Shown here one piece after another: positions 53,209-63,255 of a DNA stretch of 64,000 bases. The notes beneath the pieces are model-generated. The model did not search any database. It was not told where the DNA came from and worked only from the letters and a program-made list of their open reading frames with translations. The stretch is from RUG334 sp045599645. GTDB taxonomy: Bacteria; Muiribacteriota; Ozemobacteria; Ozemobacterales; Ozemobacteraceae. The first letter of the stretch is position 1, and each line of letters begins with the position of its first letter. The translations under genes were made by a program, and so were the position numbers. The stretch lies in NCBI GenBank assembly GCA_045599645.1, contig JAZRWI010000003.1, forward strand, positions 1 through 64,000, written 5' to 3'.

Positions 53209-54033
53209 ATGAACAACAATGGCACATGGTTGGACAAACTAGAAGCAAGACATCCGAACTGGGCATTAGACGGATTAATGCGTTATATTTCCCTTTTAAT
53301 GATTCTGATTTTTATTTTAAACCGCATGGGTCTTCTACCCTATGAACTTCTGGTTTTGAATGGACCGGCAATAAAAGCTGGCCAAATATGGCGACTGTTT
53401 ACATTTCTGTTAATTCCTACAAGTCTCAATGCCTTTTTCCTTATTTTTGAACTAATGATTCTAGTTATGTGTGCAGACGGTATCGAAGCAGCTATGGGTT
53501 CATTCAAGCTTACAATGTATTACTTTTTTGGTGCATTTTTTTTAATTGTAGCTTCATTAATAGACCCAATGGCTCAGTTTAACAGCTACTATCTGTATCT
53601 TACCTTCTTTTTTGCCTATGCTACCCTGTTTCCAAATCAGGAATTGCTGTTTATGTTTATTATCCCAATAAAAATAAAGTATCTGGCAATTTTTTCAGGT
53701 ATATTTGTAATTCTTGATTTAATTAGAGCACCTCTTTATGGAAAAATCACAATACTTCTGACTGTTGCCAATTATCTGATATTCTTCGCAATTCCAGCAT
53801 TTAAAGGGATTCGATACGAACGTGCACAACGTATCAGAAAAGAAAATTTTGAAAAAGCTGCGACCCCGGAAGTCAAAGCCTACCGCCATAAATGTGCAAT
53901 TTGTGGGAGAACCGATGTATCAAATCCTGAACTAGTATTCAGATATTGCACATGCTCTAAGTGTGGTCCTGATGGAGTTGCTTTCTGCCAGGAGCATTTA
54001 AAGGAACACAAAGCCAGTCTTACAGGAGAATAA
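53209..54033 (+). CDS. Rhomboid-like membrane protein without catalytic residues
   Basis: 274 residues with about six membrane spans. AGQIWRLFTFLLIPTS (about 57-72) and the following FLIFELMILV resemble the conserved L1-loop/WR segment and second span of rhomboid proteins. The GxSG serine motif and the C-terminal His of active rhomboids are missing, as in derlin/iRhom-type pseudoproteases. A C-terminal zinc finger (Cys in CAICG and CTCSKCG, with CQEH; about 226-268) follows. It may bind membrane substrates without cleaving them. A catalytically intact rhomboid is encoded at 61 kb. Confidence 0.6.
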   Translation: MNNNGTWLDKLEARHPNWALDGLMRYISLLMILIFILNRMGLLPYELLVLNGPAIKAGQIWRLFTFLLIPTSLNAFFLIFELMILVMCADGIEAAMGSFKLTMYYFFGAFFLIVASLIDPMAQFNSYYLYLTFFFAYATLFPNQELLFMFIIPIKIKYLAIFSGIFVILDLIRAPLYGKITILLTVANYLIFFAIPAFKGIRYERAQRIRKENFEKAATPEVKAYRHKCAICGRTDVSNPELVFRYCTCSKCGPDGVAFCQEHLKEHKASLTGE

Positions 54034-54034
54034 A

Positions 54035-57000
54035 ATGAAAAAGCGTTATTATATATTATTAGTTCTTTTTGCCATAGTTTTTTCTGTTTCAATATTCCAG
54101 ATTGGTTGTGATATGCATAGCGGTTATGGAGTAGATATTACCTCAAAGCAAACACCCAAAACCCAGATTCTGGCAGACAATATATTAATAAGTTCTGCAT
54201 CAAAAGTCGAAAAGCAATTAGGTGAAATCCTTCTGACAATCCCGGAAAACTCTATAAAAGATTCTTATTTAAACGCAACCAGAACCTCAGATTCAAATAC
54301 AGCATTTCCATGGGAAAGCACTTTTGAAAAAATATCAGATTTATATAATATTTCCTTAAAACAGAGCAATAGCTCACGTCCTGTAATAGCAAAAATAGCA
54401 TCAGAACTAAAGTTCAACAAAAGCAACAATTATCCGCAAAACAATTATTATATAGCCAAAAAAAGTTCAGATAATAGCTATTGGATACTATTAAAACCAA
54501 TATCAACAACACTGACCAGCCTTTCATTTTTTACTTATACTTTTTCTGACTGGATTCTTGTAAAAGAAAAAGCACAGGGCGAAAAGGAAAAAACTCCCGT
54601 AATAACTTCTGAAGATGTCGTTTTCACCAATGGTAAAGGTGGCAACTTCAAAAAAGATTTGGAAATAAAAATTTGCATGCCATATAATCATAACAATAAG
54701 GCTATATTGAAATTATTCAGTCGTGGAATATTCCCGCTTAATTACAGCTCTCATGTCGAATCAGCCTCTAGCAGCTATGAAATCAATCTTTTAACTCTAG
54801 CTCAGCCGGAAATATCATCAGACATGGCAACCTATTCTGTTATGATTAAAATGACAGATTATAATATTGATGACATGCAGAAGGCTGAAAATTTTATTAT
54901 TGCCCAAGCAGAATACACTGATGAGAAGCAAATTTGCTATATGAGTCAAAAGAAGATTTCATTTGAAGAAGACCCTCAAAAAGGCGATATAACCAATGCT
55001 AGCATTGTTTCCCATAGTCCGGCCCAAGAGGAAGAAATTACCCCAGGTACTTCTATAAGTGTAACCTTCTCTGAAGCAATGAACACTGAATCTGTAGAAA
55101 AATCTATCACCTTTACACCAGAAATTTCAGGGGAAATTAATTACAGTTGGTCTTCAAACAATACTATTCTAACAATCTCTGCTCCACTAGCTTATTTTGA
55201 AACCTATAAAATGAAAATAGAGGACACAGCAAAGTCTGCAACAGAAGCATCATTGCAAGATACTTTTATTCTAGTATTTAATACCCCTGCAAATACAAAG
55301 ACCGATACCCAAACAGACACTAGCACAGACACCAAGACAGATACTAGCACTGACACTAAGACAGATACCAGTACTGATACAAAAACCGAAACCGGCACTG
55401 ATACAAAAACAGACACCAGCACAGATACTAATACTGACACAAAAACTGACACTGGCACGGATACCAAAACAGATACCGACACAGGAACTCAGACAGATGT
55501 TGATGTAACAGCACCTGTCATAGAAGCTACAAATCCAGCCAATTACGCAGAAAAAATATCATTAAATGAATCTGTGATAGTAGTATTCAGCAAAGAAATG
55601 GATACTAGCAGCGTTGAAAATTCAATAAGCATAACCCCAGCACTCAATGGCGGTTATTCAACTTCATGGTCTGATAGCCAAACTATATCTATTACAGCAA
55701 GAAATGGTTGGGAACCAAGTACAGCATATAAAATAGAAATAGCTAACACAGCCAAAGATACAAAGAACCTGAAACTAAAAGATAATTTTGTGCTTCAGTT
55801 TAAGACCTCTATTAATCCTTTAATTGAATCATTCAATCCAGACAACGCCTCAACAGACAACCTTCTGACACAAAATATTGTTATTAATTTTTCAAAATCA
55901 ATGAATACTACAAAGACAGAATCAGCAATCACTGTCTCACCATCAGATACTTTATCTTTTGCATGGTCTAATGATAGCAAAACAGTAACAATAAGTAATT
56001 CAGAAAATTGGGAAGAAAATACTTATATAAGAACAGTAATAAATAATACTGCAATAGATATGCAAGGTATGGCTTTGCTTAATCCTCAAAGCCTCTTATT
56101 CAAAACAATTCTAATGCCAGCTGTTGTCGTTGATGATAGCATTCCCACAATGAATGCCATTGCAGTATCTGAAAACACAGTAGTTTCTGTCGCTTTCAAT
56201 AAAGCAGTAAATCATGCCTCTGCAGAAGCTGCTTTCACATTAAAAACCTCTAATAGTAGCGTCTCTGGAAGCTTCCAGTGGAATGACAATATAATGACTT
56301 TCACTCCAGCTAGCAAGCTTAATTCCAACACCAAGTATGTAATAAATATCAGCAACACCTATTATGATTCTCAAAATATAAACCCAGTCTCTGCAGTATC
56401 CTGGAGCTTTACTACAGCAGCAAAAGAAGGATCAAATTATAACAATTTGTTTGCACAGAATGATGGTGAAGATGAAGAAACATTTATTCCACGCAAAGAA
56501 CATTCAATGGTTGTTTTCAACAATTTCTTGTGGATAATAGGCGGTAAATCAACAACAGGAGAACCATTGAACGAAATATTCAAATCTCAGGATGGTAAAA
56601 CCTGGACTAAAGTTACAAATGGCAGCTTCTCTCCAAGATTTGGCCATTGTTGCACAGTTCACAATGGAAAAATCTGGCTGACAGGTGGTATTACCTTCAA
56701 TGATACAGACGGAGTTTGTTATTTAAACGATGTCTGGAATTCATCTGATGGTAAAAACTGGACAAAAATCGCTGATGTAGCAGAAACAACCAATTATGAA
56801 TCAGAAACAAGGTTTGATAAAAGAGCATATCACAATATGGTCAGCTATAATGGTAAACTTTGGGTAATGCTTGGAGAAAAATCTGACGGCACTCTTCTTG
56901 GCGATATATGGTGCTCAACAGACGGCATAGTATGGACCGACCGTTCTAGTATAGACTTGCCAAGAAAGAATGCTTCAGCGGTTGTTTTTAAAGATAGCAA

Positions 57001-57388
57001 CGACTCAAATTATGAAAGTATTTTCGTAATTGGTGGCTATGGTAGTGATAGTCAAGGTCAAAACATTCCTCTTAACGACCTTTTGCTTTTCAAAGATAAG
57101 GCCACCAACTGGAGCCAAAAGAAATCATCGTTGTCTTTCTCTGCCCGTTATAGTATGGCAGCTACTATTTTCAACAATCGAATCTGGTTAATCGGTGGCC
57201 AAACCTCATCAGGTCCTACAAATGAAGTATTAGCCTCTAACGATGGTTTAACATGGAGTTTACAGGAAAAGAATTCCAGTTTTGCACCAAGAAAGAGCCA
57301 TCAAGCTGTTACCTATAACAACCAGCTTATTATATCTGGCGGTGAAGGTTCAGATAGAACCTATAATGAAGTCTGGAGCATAAAATGA
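54035..57388 (+). CDS. Surface lipoprotein with Ig-like, TDT-repeat and Kelch domains
   Basis: 1117 residues. Signal peptide with lipobox QIGC (Cys 25), so anchored to a membrane. An uncharacterised region (30-320) is followed by a SbsA-type bacterial Ig-like domain (about 322-412). A Thr/Asp/Lys-rich tandem repeat spacer (about 415-487) follows, then three more Ig-like domains (about 490-590, 592-690 and 700-800). A Kelch-type beta-propeller ends the protein (about 810-1117), with repeats such as LWIIGGKSTTGEPLNEI and RKSHQAV. GGAG in the preceding gene and ATGA-type overlap with rnhA show tight packing. It looks like a modular surface adhesin or glycan-binding protein. Confidence 0.85.
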   Translation: MKKRYYILLVLFAIVFSVSIFQIGCDMHSGYGVDITSKQTPKTQILADNILISSASKVEKQLGEILLTIPENSIKDSYLNATRTSDSNTAFPWESTFEKISDLYNISLKQSNSSRPVIAKIASELKFNKSNNYPQNNYYIAKKSSDNSYWILLKPISTTLTSLSFFTYTFSDWILVKEKAQGEKEKTPVITSEDVVFTNGKGGNFKKDLEIKICMPYNHNNKAILKLFSRGIFPLNYSSHVESASSSYEINLLTLAQPEISSDMATYSVMIKMTDYNIDDMQKAENFIIAQAEYTDEKQICYMSQKKISFEEDPQKGDITNASIVSHSPAQEEEITPGTSISVTFSEAMNTESVEKSITFTPEISGEINYSWSSNNTILTISAPLAYFETYKMKIEDTAKSATEASLQDTFILVFNTPANTKTDTQTDTSTDTKTDTSTDTKTDTSTDTKTETGTDTKTDTSTDTNTDTKTDTGTDTKTDTDTGTQTDVDVTAPVIEATNPANYAEKISLNESVIVVFSKEMDTSSVENSISITPALNGGYSTSWSDSQTISITARNGWEPSTAYKIEIANTAKDTKNLKLKDNFVLQFKTSINPLIESFNPDNASTDNLLTQNIVINFSKSMNTTKTESAITVSPSDTLSFAWSNDSKTVTISNSENWEENTYIRTVINNTAIDMQGMALLNPQSLLFKTILMPAVVVDDSIPTMNAIAVSENTVVSVAFNKAVNHASAEAAFTLKTSNSSVSGSFQWNDNIMTFTPASKLNSNTKYVINISNTYYDSQNINPVSAVSWSFTTAAKEGSNYNNLFAQNDGEDEETFIPRKEHSMVVFNNFLWIIGGKSTTGEPLNEIFKSQDGKTWTKVTNGSFSPRFGHCCTVHNGKIWLTGGITFNDTDGVCYLNDVWNSSDGKNWTKIADVAETTNYESETRFDKRAYHNMVSYNGKLWVMLGEKSDGTLLGDIWCSTDGIVWTDRSSIDLPRKNASAVVFKDSNDSNYESIFVIGGYGSDSQGQNIPLNDLLLFKDKATNWSQKKSSLSFSARYSMAATIFNNRIWLIGGQTSSGPTNEVLASNDGLTWSLQEKNSSFAPRKSHQAVTYNNQLIISGGEGSDRTYNEVWSIK
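55300..55498 (+). repeat. Minisatellite encoding Thr-Asp repeats
   Basis: Imperfect 24-base units built around ACAGATACTAGCACTGACAC encode TDTSTDTK-like octapeptides, about eight copies. They form a flexible spacer between Ig-like domains. Copy number is likely to vary between strains by slippage, changing the stalk length. Confidence 0.85.
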
Positions 57389-57828
57389 AAGAAGTTGAGC
57401 TTTTCAGTGATGGAGCCTGCAGTGGTAATCCCGGACCAGGTGGCTGGGGTTCTATCCTTCGTTTTAAGGGTATCGAAAAAGAATTATCTGGCGGAGAACC
57501 CGAAACAACTAACAACCGGATGGAGCTCCTTGCTGTTATAAATGCCTTAGAAAGTTTAAAAGAGCCTTGTAAAGTGATAATTACTACAGACAGTAAATAT
57601 GTCTGTGACGCTTTTTTAAAAAACTGGCTGGATTCATGGACCAAGAATGGTTGGAAGACTGCAGGTAAAAAGCCTGTAAAAAATCAAGAACTCTGGGAAA
57701 GACTTCTAGCATTATCTAAGAAGCATGAACTTTCGTGGAACTGGATAAAAGGTCACGCAGGACATCCAGAAAACGAAAGATGTGATAAACTTGCAGTTGA
57801 AGCACGTCTTAGCATAGCAACCAAATAA
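57385..57828 (+). CDS. rnhA: Ribonuclease HI
   Basis: 147 residues, cleaves RNA in RNA-DNA hybrids. Catalytic residues visible: D10 in ELFSDGACSGNPG, E49 in NNRMELLA, D71 in TDSKYV and D136-region in GHPENERCDKLA. The WIKGHAGHPENE handle region near 120 is standard. It begins at the ATGA overlap with the Kelch lipoprotein gene, an odd pairing of a cytoplasmic housekeeping enzyme and a surface protein. The following gene starts two bases after its stop. Confidence 0.95.
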   Translation: MKEVELFSDGACSGNPGPGGWGSILRFKGIEKELSGGEPETTNNRMELLAVINALESLKEPCKVIITTDSKYVCDAFLKNWLDSWTKNGWKTAGKKPVKNQELWERLLALSKKHELSWNWIKGHAGHPENERCDKLAVEARLSIATK

Positions 57829-57830
57829 TA

Positions 57831-59513
57831 GTGAAACGTTTTTTTCATCTACTAATAATATTTTTTATATTGCTTTCAGTTACCCAACTGTATGCAACAG
57901 ATTTAGACGACCTTCTGAGAGGATTAGATTCCCCGGAAGTAGATTATCATGTAGATGAAGAAATAAAAACGATAATAATTCCCCCAAAACCTGTTGTTAA
58001 AGTTCCAGAAAAATCTACGACAGCTGATTCAGAAACCAAAAACAAAGTTGAAAAAGACTCAAAGGATTCCGAAAAAGCAACAGAAAATAAATCCAAGGAT
58101 TCAGCCAACTCAAAAAATTCAGAAGACAAAAGCAAACTGGCCGCCAGCAGCACAGTTAAGCTCAAATCATCCCTGAGCGATATTGCACAAAAGCTCAAGA
58201 AAGACAAAGACACCAATAAAAAGAAATCTGAAAAGCCGATAAAAATATACAGTCTTTTCCAATTTTTCAAGAATATGGAATTCGTAAAAAAATGGCAGGA
58301 CAATATTATTAACAACCTCGCTTTCTGCAGTATCCTAACAGAAGACGTATTTGATTATTGGCAACAAAAATCCGAAGAAGACGAGGAAAACGAAGAGGAA
58401 GAAGAAGATGATGATAATGAAGGAGATGGAGAAGAAGAAGAGGACGAGGAGGAAGAAGCTCCTATAGATTTTTCAAAATTTGCTGAACAGTTAGCCCAAG
58501 CAAAAACCTTCTGTGACGAAGGGAAATGGGATGAAGTCAGCAAAATTTTTGAAGAATTTCCTGATGCCTCTGGAGCCCCAGAAGCTCAAAAATATTTACT
58601 GCTCGTAGAATTAAACAATCCAAATCAAAACATAAATCGTCTTAGAAGTCTTGGAAGTAGTGTATTGGAAACAGATCCTAATGATCCCGACGCCAATTAT
58701 GCTCTAGCAATATTCCATTTCAGAACCAAGAAAAAAGACGTAAAAAAAGCATCTCAGCATATTGCTATAGCTTTGAAAGCCAAGAATCCGCCTAAGGGTG
58801 CATTAGAGCTTTCAAAAGAAATCAATTCTTCTGGTTTTGCAATTTATTTAATTATTGGCTTACTGATAATCGCAATAGCCGGTGCCGTTATTTTTGTATT
58901 AAAAAAGAAAAAAGCAAAGGCTGATACTACTGGAGAAGCCACTACTCCAACCGAAGGAGAAGGTGCAACAAATCAAGAAGGTAGTAAACTAGCAGAAAAA
59001 CTAGCACCAATAAAAGCAAAATTAGAACCAGTATTAACCAAGCTACAGCCAATATTGGATAAATTAAAACCTGTCTTACAAAAAATAAAGCCACTTTTGG
59101 AAAAAGCAAAAGAAGCCATATTAGCTTTTGTCAGCAAAATCAGAAAGAAAAAGCAAGCTGAAATAGATTTATCTGGCTTGCCTGCTAACAACGTTCCTCA
59201 GAAGGAAGAGGAAGTTGAGGAAATCATTGTTGAAGTAGACGAAGACGGCAATGAAATAATGATAGAAGAAATAGAAGACGATGGTTCTGGCAATGACGTT
59301 ACAGAAGAAATCATCGAAGAAGAAATAATCGAAGGTGCAGATTCTTCAGCTAGTCAGGAAATAGTAGAAGAACATATTATTGAAGAAGTTGAAGAAGACA
59401 GCCCTGAAGAAGAAATTGTAGAAGAAATCGTAGAAGAAGAGGGAGAAGAAGAGGGAGAAGTAGAGGATAAAGGAACCTCAGAAATAACAGAAGAATCTAT
59501 TTTAAAAGAGTAA
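57831..59513 (+). CDS. Acidic single-span membrane protein with TPR-like region
   Basis: 560 residues from a GTG start two bases after the rnhA stop. Signal peptide (about 1-22, ending QLYA). Ser/Lys-rich region, then an acidic Glu/Asp run (about 180-215). A TPR-like helical region follows (about 215-325, KTFCDEGKWDEVSKIFEEFP), then a membrane span (about 335-357). The C-terminal half begins with Lys-rich helices (390-445) and ends in a long Glu/Val/Ile-rich acidic repeat. Polyacidic stretches are frequent in this genome. I recognise no family. Confidence 0.65.
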   Translation: MKRFFHLLIIFFILLSVTQLYATDLDDLLRGLDSPEVDYHVDEEIKTIIIPPKPVVKVPEKSTTADSETKNKVEKDSKDSEKATENKSKDSANSKNSEDKSKLAASSTVKLKSSLSDIAQKLKKDKDTNKKKSEKPIKIYSLFQFFKNMEFVKKWQDNIINNLAFCSILTEDVFDYWQQKSEEDEENEEEEEDDDNEGDGEEEEDEEEEAPIDFSKFAEQLAQAKTFCDEGKWDEVSKIFEEFPDASGAPEAQKYLLLVELNNPNQNINRLRSLGSSVLETDPNDPDANYALAIFHFRTKKKDVKKASQHIAIALKAKNPPKGALELSKEINSSGFAIYLIIGLLIIAIAGAVIFVLKKKKAKADTTGEATTPTEGEGATNQEGSKLAEKLAPIKAKLEPVLTKLQPILDKLKPVLQKIKPLLEKAKEAILAFVSKIRKKKQAEIDLSGLPANNVPQKEEEVEEIIVEVDEDGNEIMIEEIEDDGSGNDVTEEIIEEEIIEGADSSASQEIVEEHIIEEVEEDSPEEEIVEEIVEEEGEEEGEVEDKGTSEITEESILKE

Positions 59514-59525
59514 TTTATAATAGGT

Positions 59526-60191
59526 TTAATTTGAAAACTCAGAATAAATTGCTGGAGCTTCAGAAACAACTTCTGGCCAAAAATATAGGAGCAGATTCTT
59601 GTTGCCGCTTTTTTTCTTGAAGCCACCAAGCTTCCCAGCATGAGTTCCTTTATTAACAACAGCGTCTAATGCTTCTTTGCCTGAGTATCCCTTAGAGCGT
59701 AAATATTTGCCAATGATTGCTCCGGTTCTATCGCAGCCCCACATACAGTGAACATAACTTCCAGAGGCTATGGCGGCCATAAGATATTCGGTTTGTTCTG
59801 GTGTAGGAAGCTGTTCTGCATTCATTCTCATTTTTATGAGTTCAACACCTTCCTGCTTGCAAAGAGTTTCTAGTCTAGGTGTCAAAGCATCCTTAAACGG
59901 AACGTGCAAAAGCATTAAGGAATTAACTCCTATCCCTTTTAAAAAGCGAAGGTATTCGACAACCTTTTCGTCTGAATTGCTTTTTGATACAGGATTAAAT
60001 AAGCTACCCCCTGCAGTGAGGCATTTATCAATAACTCTAAAATTGTATGGATATTTGCCGCTGCCATTAACATCATCGAATTTTTCACAAATAGACTGGT
60101 CGGCCAAAAGGGTAGCGTTAAAAGCAAAAAGACTAAAAATGAGACAAAGACGACTCAATATACTTTTGAATCGTCTTTGTTTAATCATCAT
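59526..60191 (-). CDS. Secreted protein-tyrosine-phosphatase-like protein
   Basis: 221 residues with a signal peptide (about 1-30, NATLLA). The Cys phosphatase motif CX5R is intact: HCMWGCDRTG, with catalytic C149 and R155. The upstream YNFRVIDKCLTAGG strand is typical of dual-specificity-type phosphatases. Such domains may dephosphorylate proteins or inositol/lipid phosphates; the exported location suggests an extracytoplasmic substrate or effector use. It follows the LysM gene after 16 bases. Confidence 0.8.
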   Translation of the reverse strand: MMIKQRRFKSILSRLCLIFSLFAFNATLLADQSICEKFDDVNGSGKYPYNFRVIDKCLTAGGSLFNPVSKSNSDEKVVEYLRFLKGIGVNSLMLLHVPFKDALTPRLETLCKQEGVELIKMRMNAEQLPTPEQTEYLMAAIASGSYVHCMWGCDRTGAIIGKYLRSKGYSGKEALDAVVNKGTHAGKLGGFKKKSGNKNLLLYFWPEVVSEAPAIYSEFSN

Positions 60192-60207
60192 GATAGCTTG
60201 ATAACTA

Positions 60208-60942
60208 TTATTCAGGAATGTTGAGAGTCATACCAACCTTGAGGTGTTTGGGGTTAGTAATGCCGTTAGCTTCAGCAATTTTCTTCCAGGAAGTAGTAGT
60301 ACCAAGAACCTTGGAGCTAATCTTACCAAGAGTATCGCCAGACTGAACAACATAGGTCTTCATCTTGCTAGCTGTTTTTTCAGAAACAGTGCCAACAGTG
60401 TCATCAATCTTGTTGTTTACTTCTTCAACAACTTCAACAATAACATCGTCTTCTTCTTCGTTGTCATTGTCAATTGCTGTGATGATATTAGTTTCGTCTA
60501 CAACTTCAGGAGTTGTTTCTGTAGAAGATTCAAGAGTTGGTTCAGAATATGGTTCAGGTTCTGCAGTGGTTTCAGTAGCAGCGGTTTCAGTTGCTGCTGC
60601 AGCTTCTTCAAGAACTCTGTAATTTCTTACCTGTAAAGCACCTGTAGGATATTTATCAGAAGGCTTATAAACATTACCAAAAACTCTAATTTTAGCGTCA
60701 GAGCCGCACTGTCCAACCTTAGCAGCCTTGCTACCAACAAGAAGGAGCAACTGACCATCAAGAGTCTTGAAGATTACCTGATCTTTTACAGAATCAACAT
60801 TACCAGTTACAGTAGTAGAACTAAGCTTGTCGGATTTATTGAACCAAGTCTTAGGATTATACCATGTAGTTTCTGCAGCCAAAAGGCTGACTGGCATAGC
60901 TAACAGTGCTGAAACAGCGAGAACTTTAATCTGGTTTCTCAT
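60208..60942 (-). CDS. Secreted LysM-domain protein
   Basis: 244 residues with a signal peptide (about 1-22, LLAAE). An N-terminal beta-rich region (about 40-108) with TTVTGNVDSVKDQ and DAKIRVFGNVYKP resembles an OB-like fold. A Thr/Glu-rich linker (112-190) leads to a C-terminal LysM motif (about 196-243, YVVQSGDTLGKISSKVLG), which binds peptidoglycan. AAGGGGG precedes the ATG, and a TATAAT box (60969-60974) lies upstream. It may be a periplasmic peptidoglycan-binding protein. Confidence 0.85.
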   Translation of the reverse strand: MRNQIKVLAVSALLAMPVSLLAAETTWYNPKTWFNKSDKLSSTTVTGNVDSVKDQVIFKTLDGQLLLLVGSKAAKVGQCGSDAKIRVFGNVYKPSDKYPTGALQVRNYRVLEEAAAATETAATETTAEPEPYSEPTLESSTETTPEVVDETNIITAIDNDNEEEDDVIVEVVEEVNNKIDDTVGTVSEKTASKMKTYVVQSGDTLGKISSKVLGTTTSWKKIAEANGITNPKHLKVGMTLNIPE

Positions 60943-61048
60943 TAAAGAAAAGCCCCCTTAATTTTTTTATTATATAGATTGCAATTTATTACTTTCTTAA
61001 ATCATTTTCAAGAGGGTACGAAAAGTTTTTTAGTATCACAACAGAAAG

Positions 61049-63247
61049 TTACTTATTCAAATTAGTTGCATCATTAAATTTAAAGCTATTAATTATTCTA
61101 TTTAGAACAGGGGCATATACTTCCATATGCTCTGTATAAACCTGAAACTTAATATATCCGGCACATTTTTCATTGAAAATAAGATAGTCTTCAGCAGTAA
61201 GACTATAACCTTTATTCTTCAGCAACCATTTAACAGAATAGGTTGAATCTCTTAATGGACTTAAAGTAGGGCCACTAACAGAAACAAGCTCTATATCATC
61301 AAAGCTTTCAAAGCTATTTGTTTTCTCTTTAATTATTTCGTTTAAAATATCTAATTTATTTCCTGTATAAGCAGCAGTCGTGCAGGCTATATACTCATTA
61401 GCAACACCATCAGCAATTATATCCTCAGAATTTTCATTTTTTATTTCTTTAATTTTCCAGTTTTTAGGTAATTCAACAGAAAAATATTTGTTGGGTGATT
61501 CGCACAGATGAAAATCCTTCAAATTTGCAGGATAAAAGTCATTATTTTTCAAGGCAATACCATAGCCCAAGAGAGCTCCACAGACAATAACGAAACATAG
61601 CCCAATAGAAGCAACACGATATAAAGCTTGTAGTTTTTTGATTTTATAAGCTAATAAATAAAACAAACCACAACATACGCCTGCAATGCCTCCACCAAGA
61701 TGGCAGAAATTATCAATACGCCCCTTCTCTATTATCCCAAAAGCGACATTTATAATAATAATAAAAACAAGGGAAGATAAAGAAACCTGACTCGAGATTC
61801 CACGACCAATCCTGGTCTTTGTCATACAGAAAACAAAAGCAGCTCCCAATAAACCCATGACGCCACCAGAAGCCCCGATAGACAGCAATGTCCCATGCCA
61901 GACAGAGAATAACCCACCCACTATTCCAGAAATAAAGAAGGTTGCAAGGAAATACGGCCACCCGGCTATAGTTTCTACAACTACACCAAAATAACGTAAT
62001 GCTATCAGATTCATTATCAGGTGAGACCAACCACTATGAATGAATATATATGTAAACAATCTGTAATATTCACCGTTTTCAACAAATGACCAACCATTAA
62101 CCCCCATTTTAATGACTTCAACATTATCATTTACATTGCAAACAACAAGCCAAATAGTGGATATCACAAGTATAACAAAAGACAATATATTGTTAGCTTT
62201 ATTTACTGGCGGTATTTCGACATTTTCATTTTTTACCTTTTCAATAAGCTTTAAGAGGTTTTCACTTTTACTATCATGAATTTCTTTCAACTTTGGCAAT
62301 ACATGCAGATCAAAAAATTCTTTGTTTTCAACCATTCCATGCAAGCGCTTCGTCATAAAATCGCGCCATACATCCCTATCACTTGGAAGTCTGTCGATTA
62401 CATCCTGCATCTGTTTTACGCCACTAATATAATCACCGGAATAGAACCAGCAGACGCCACGCCAAAAATCTCTAAGTTCAGAAGGCAAACCTTCTTCAAG
62501 CCGAGCACTTTCATCGTTCATAAGCGCATCGTATTCCTGAGTCCAACCCATGAATGCATAAAAAACGAATCTATTTACAATAACATTTGCTAACTTCTTA
62601 TCACTTACTTCGTCCTCATATACCTTGTTTTCAAGAGCAAACTGAGCTTCAACAGCCTCATCATATCTGGTAGTTTCCAAATAACCCCTAACTAAGTAAA
62701 GCAATTCTTCGAAGGACTGCTTAGAAAAATCCTCATCTGGTATTTTCATATCCATGACAAGCTCAGAAAAATCACGCTTGTTAAAATGAATCATACCCAA
62801 GAACATTCTTGTCATACTATCGTATGGTTCACCAATGCCTAAAAGTTCTCTAAGCTTTTTAATCATCTTGTCTTGCTGTTCATAATATTCATCAGCTATT
62901 TCAGCCATTTCCTGCAAATGGGAATTTGGATAACTCCAGGCTAAGGATGCTTTTAATTTAGCTAATGGCGCAATTTCATTATAGCAATTATCTTCGATTA
63001 ATCTGTCTATTTGTGCTTGAAGAATAAAAGGAATGAATACTGTCAATAAAATGCCAATTAATCCAATAAGAAAAACCCACCCCATTGCCAGACCTTTTAA
63101 AGTTAGATAAATAGTCAGAATCAACAAAAAAATAAGCTCTGCAATATAATTGGAATAATGCTTAAACCCTTGAAGCAATAAAGAAAATATAAGGTAAGCA
63201 ATATTTGCTACTATTATATAAACCAGAATAGTAAAAATCTCTTCCAT
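61049..63247 (-). CDS. Rhomboid serine protease with long N- and C-terminal extensions
   Basis: 732 residues. Two to three N-terminal membrane spans (1-90) precede a cytoplasmic helical, TPR-like region (about 95-350). A rhomboid core (about 355-570) follows, with HSGWSHLIMNLIALRYFG, the catalytic serine S460 in GASGGVMG and the catalytic histidine H516 in FCHLGGG. A C-terminal soluble domain occupies about 580-732. Rhomboids cleave membrane protein substrates within the bilayer. It lies eight bases after topB-like, in a minus-strand run, and is the catalytically intact relative of the 53 kb protein. Confidence 0.85.
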   Translation of the reverse strand: MEEIFTILVYIIVANIAYLIFSLLLQGFKHYSNYIAELIFLLILTIYLTLKGLAMGWVFLIGLIGILLTVFIPFILQAQIDRLIEDNCYNEIAPLAKLKASLAWSYPNSHLQEMAEIADEYYEQQDKMIKKLRELLGIGEPYDSMTRMFLGMIHFNKRDFSELVMDMKIPDEDFSKQSFEELLYLVRGYLETTRYDEAVEAQFALENKVYEDEVSDKKLANVIVNRFVFYAFMGWTQEYDALMNDESARLEEGLPSELRDFWRGVCWFYSGDYISGVKQMQDVIDRLPSDRDVWRDFMTKRLHGMVENKEFFDLHVLPKLKEIHDSKSENLLKLIEKVKNENVEIPPVNKANNILSFVILVISTIWLVVCNVNDNVEVIKMGVNGWSFVENGEYYRLFTYIFIHSGWSHLIMNLIALRYFGVVVETIAGWPYFLATFFISGIVGGLFSVWHGTLLSIGASGGVMGLLGAAFVFCMTKTRIGRGISSQVSLSSLVFIIIINVAFGIIEKGRIDNFCHLGGGIAGVCCGLFYLLAYKIKKLQALYRVASIGLCFVIVCGALLGYGIALKNNDFYPANLKDFHLCESPNKYFSVELPKNWKIKEIKNENSEDIIADGVANEYIACTTAAYTGNKLDILNEIIKEKTNSFESFDDIELVSVSGPTLSPLRDSTYSVKWLLKNKGYSLTAEDYLIFNEKCAGYIKFQVYTEHMEVYAPVLNRIINSFKFNDATNLNK

Positions 63248-63255
63248 ATTAAAGC

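Noticed and set aside
53209..54033. Active rhomboid protease
   Set aside because: The GxSG serine and the C-terminal catalytic histidine are both missing.
55204..55482. Reverse-strand open frame of Val-Ser repeats
   Set aside because: It is the antisense of the Thr-Asp minisatellite inside a strongly supported coding gene.
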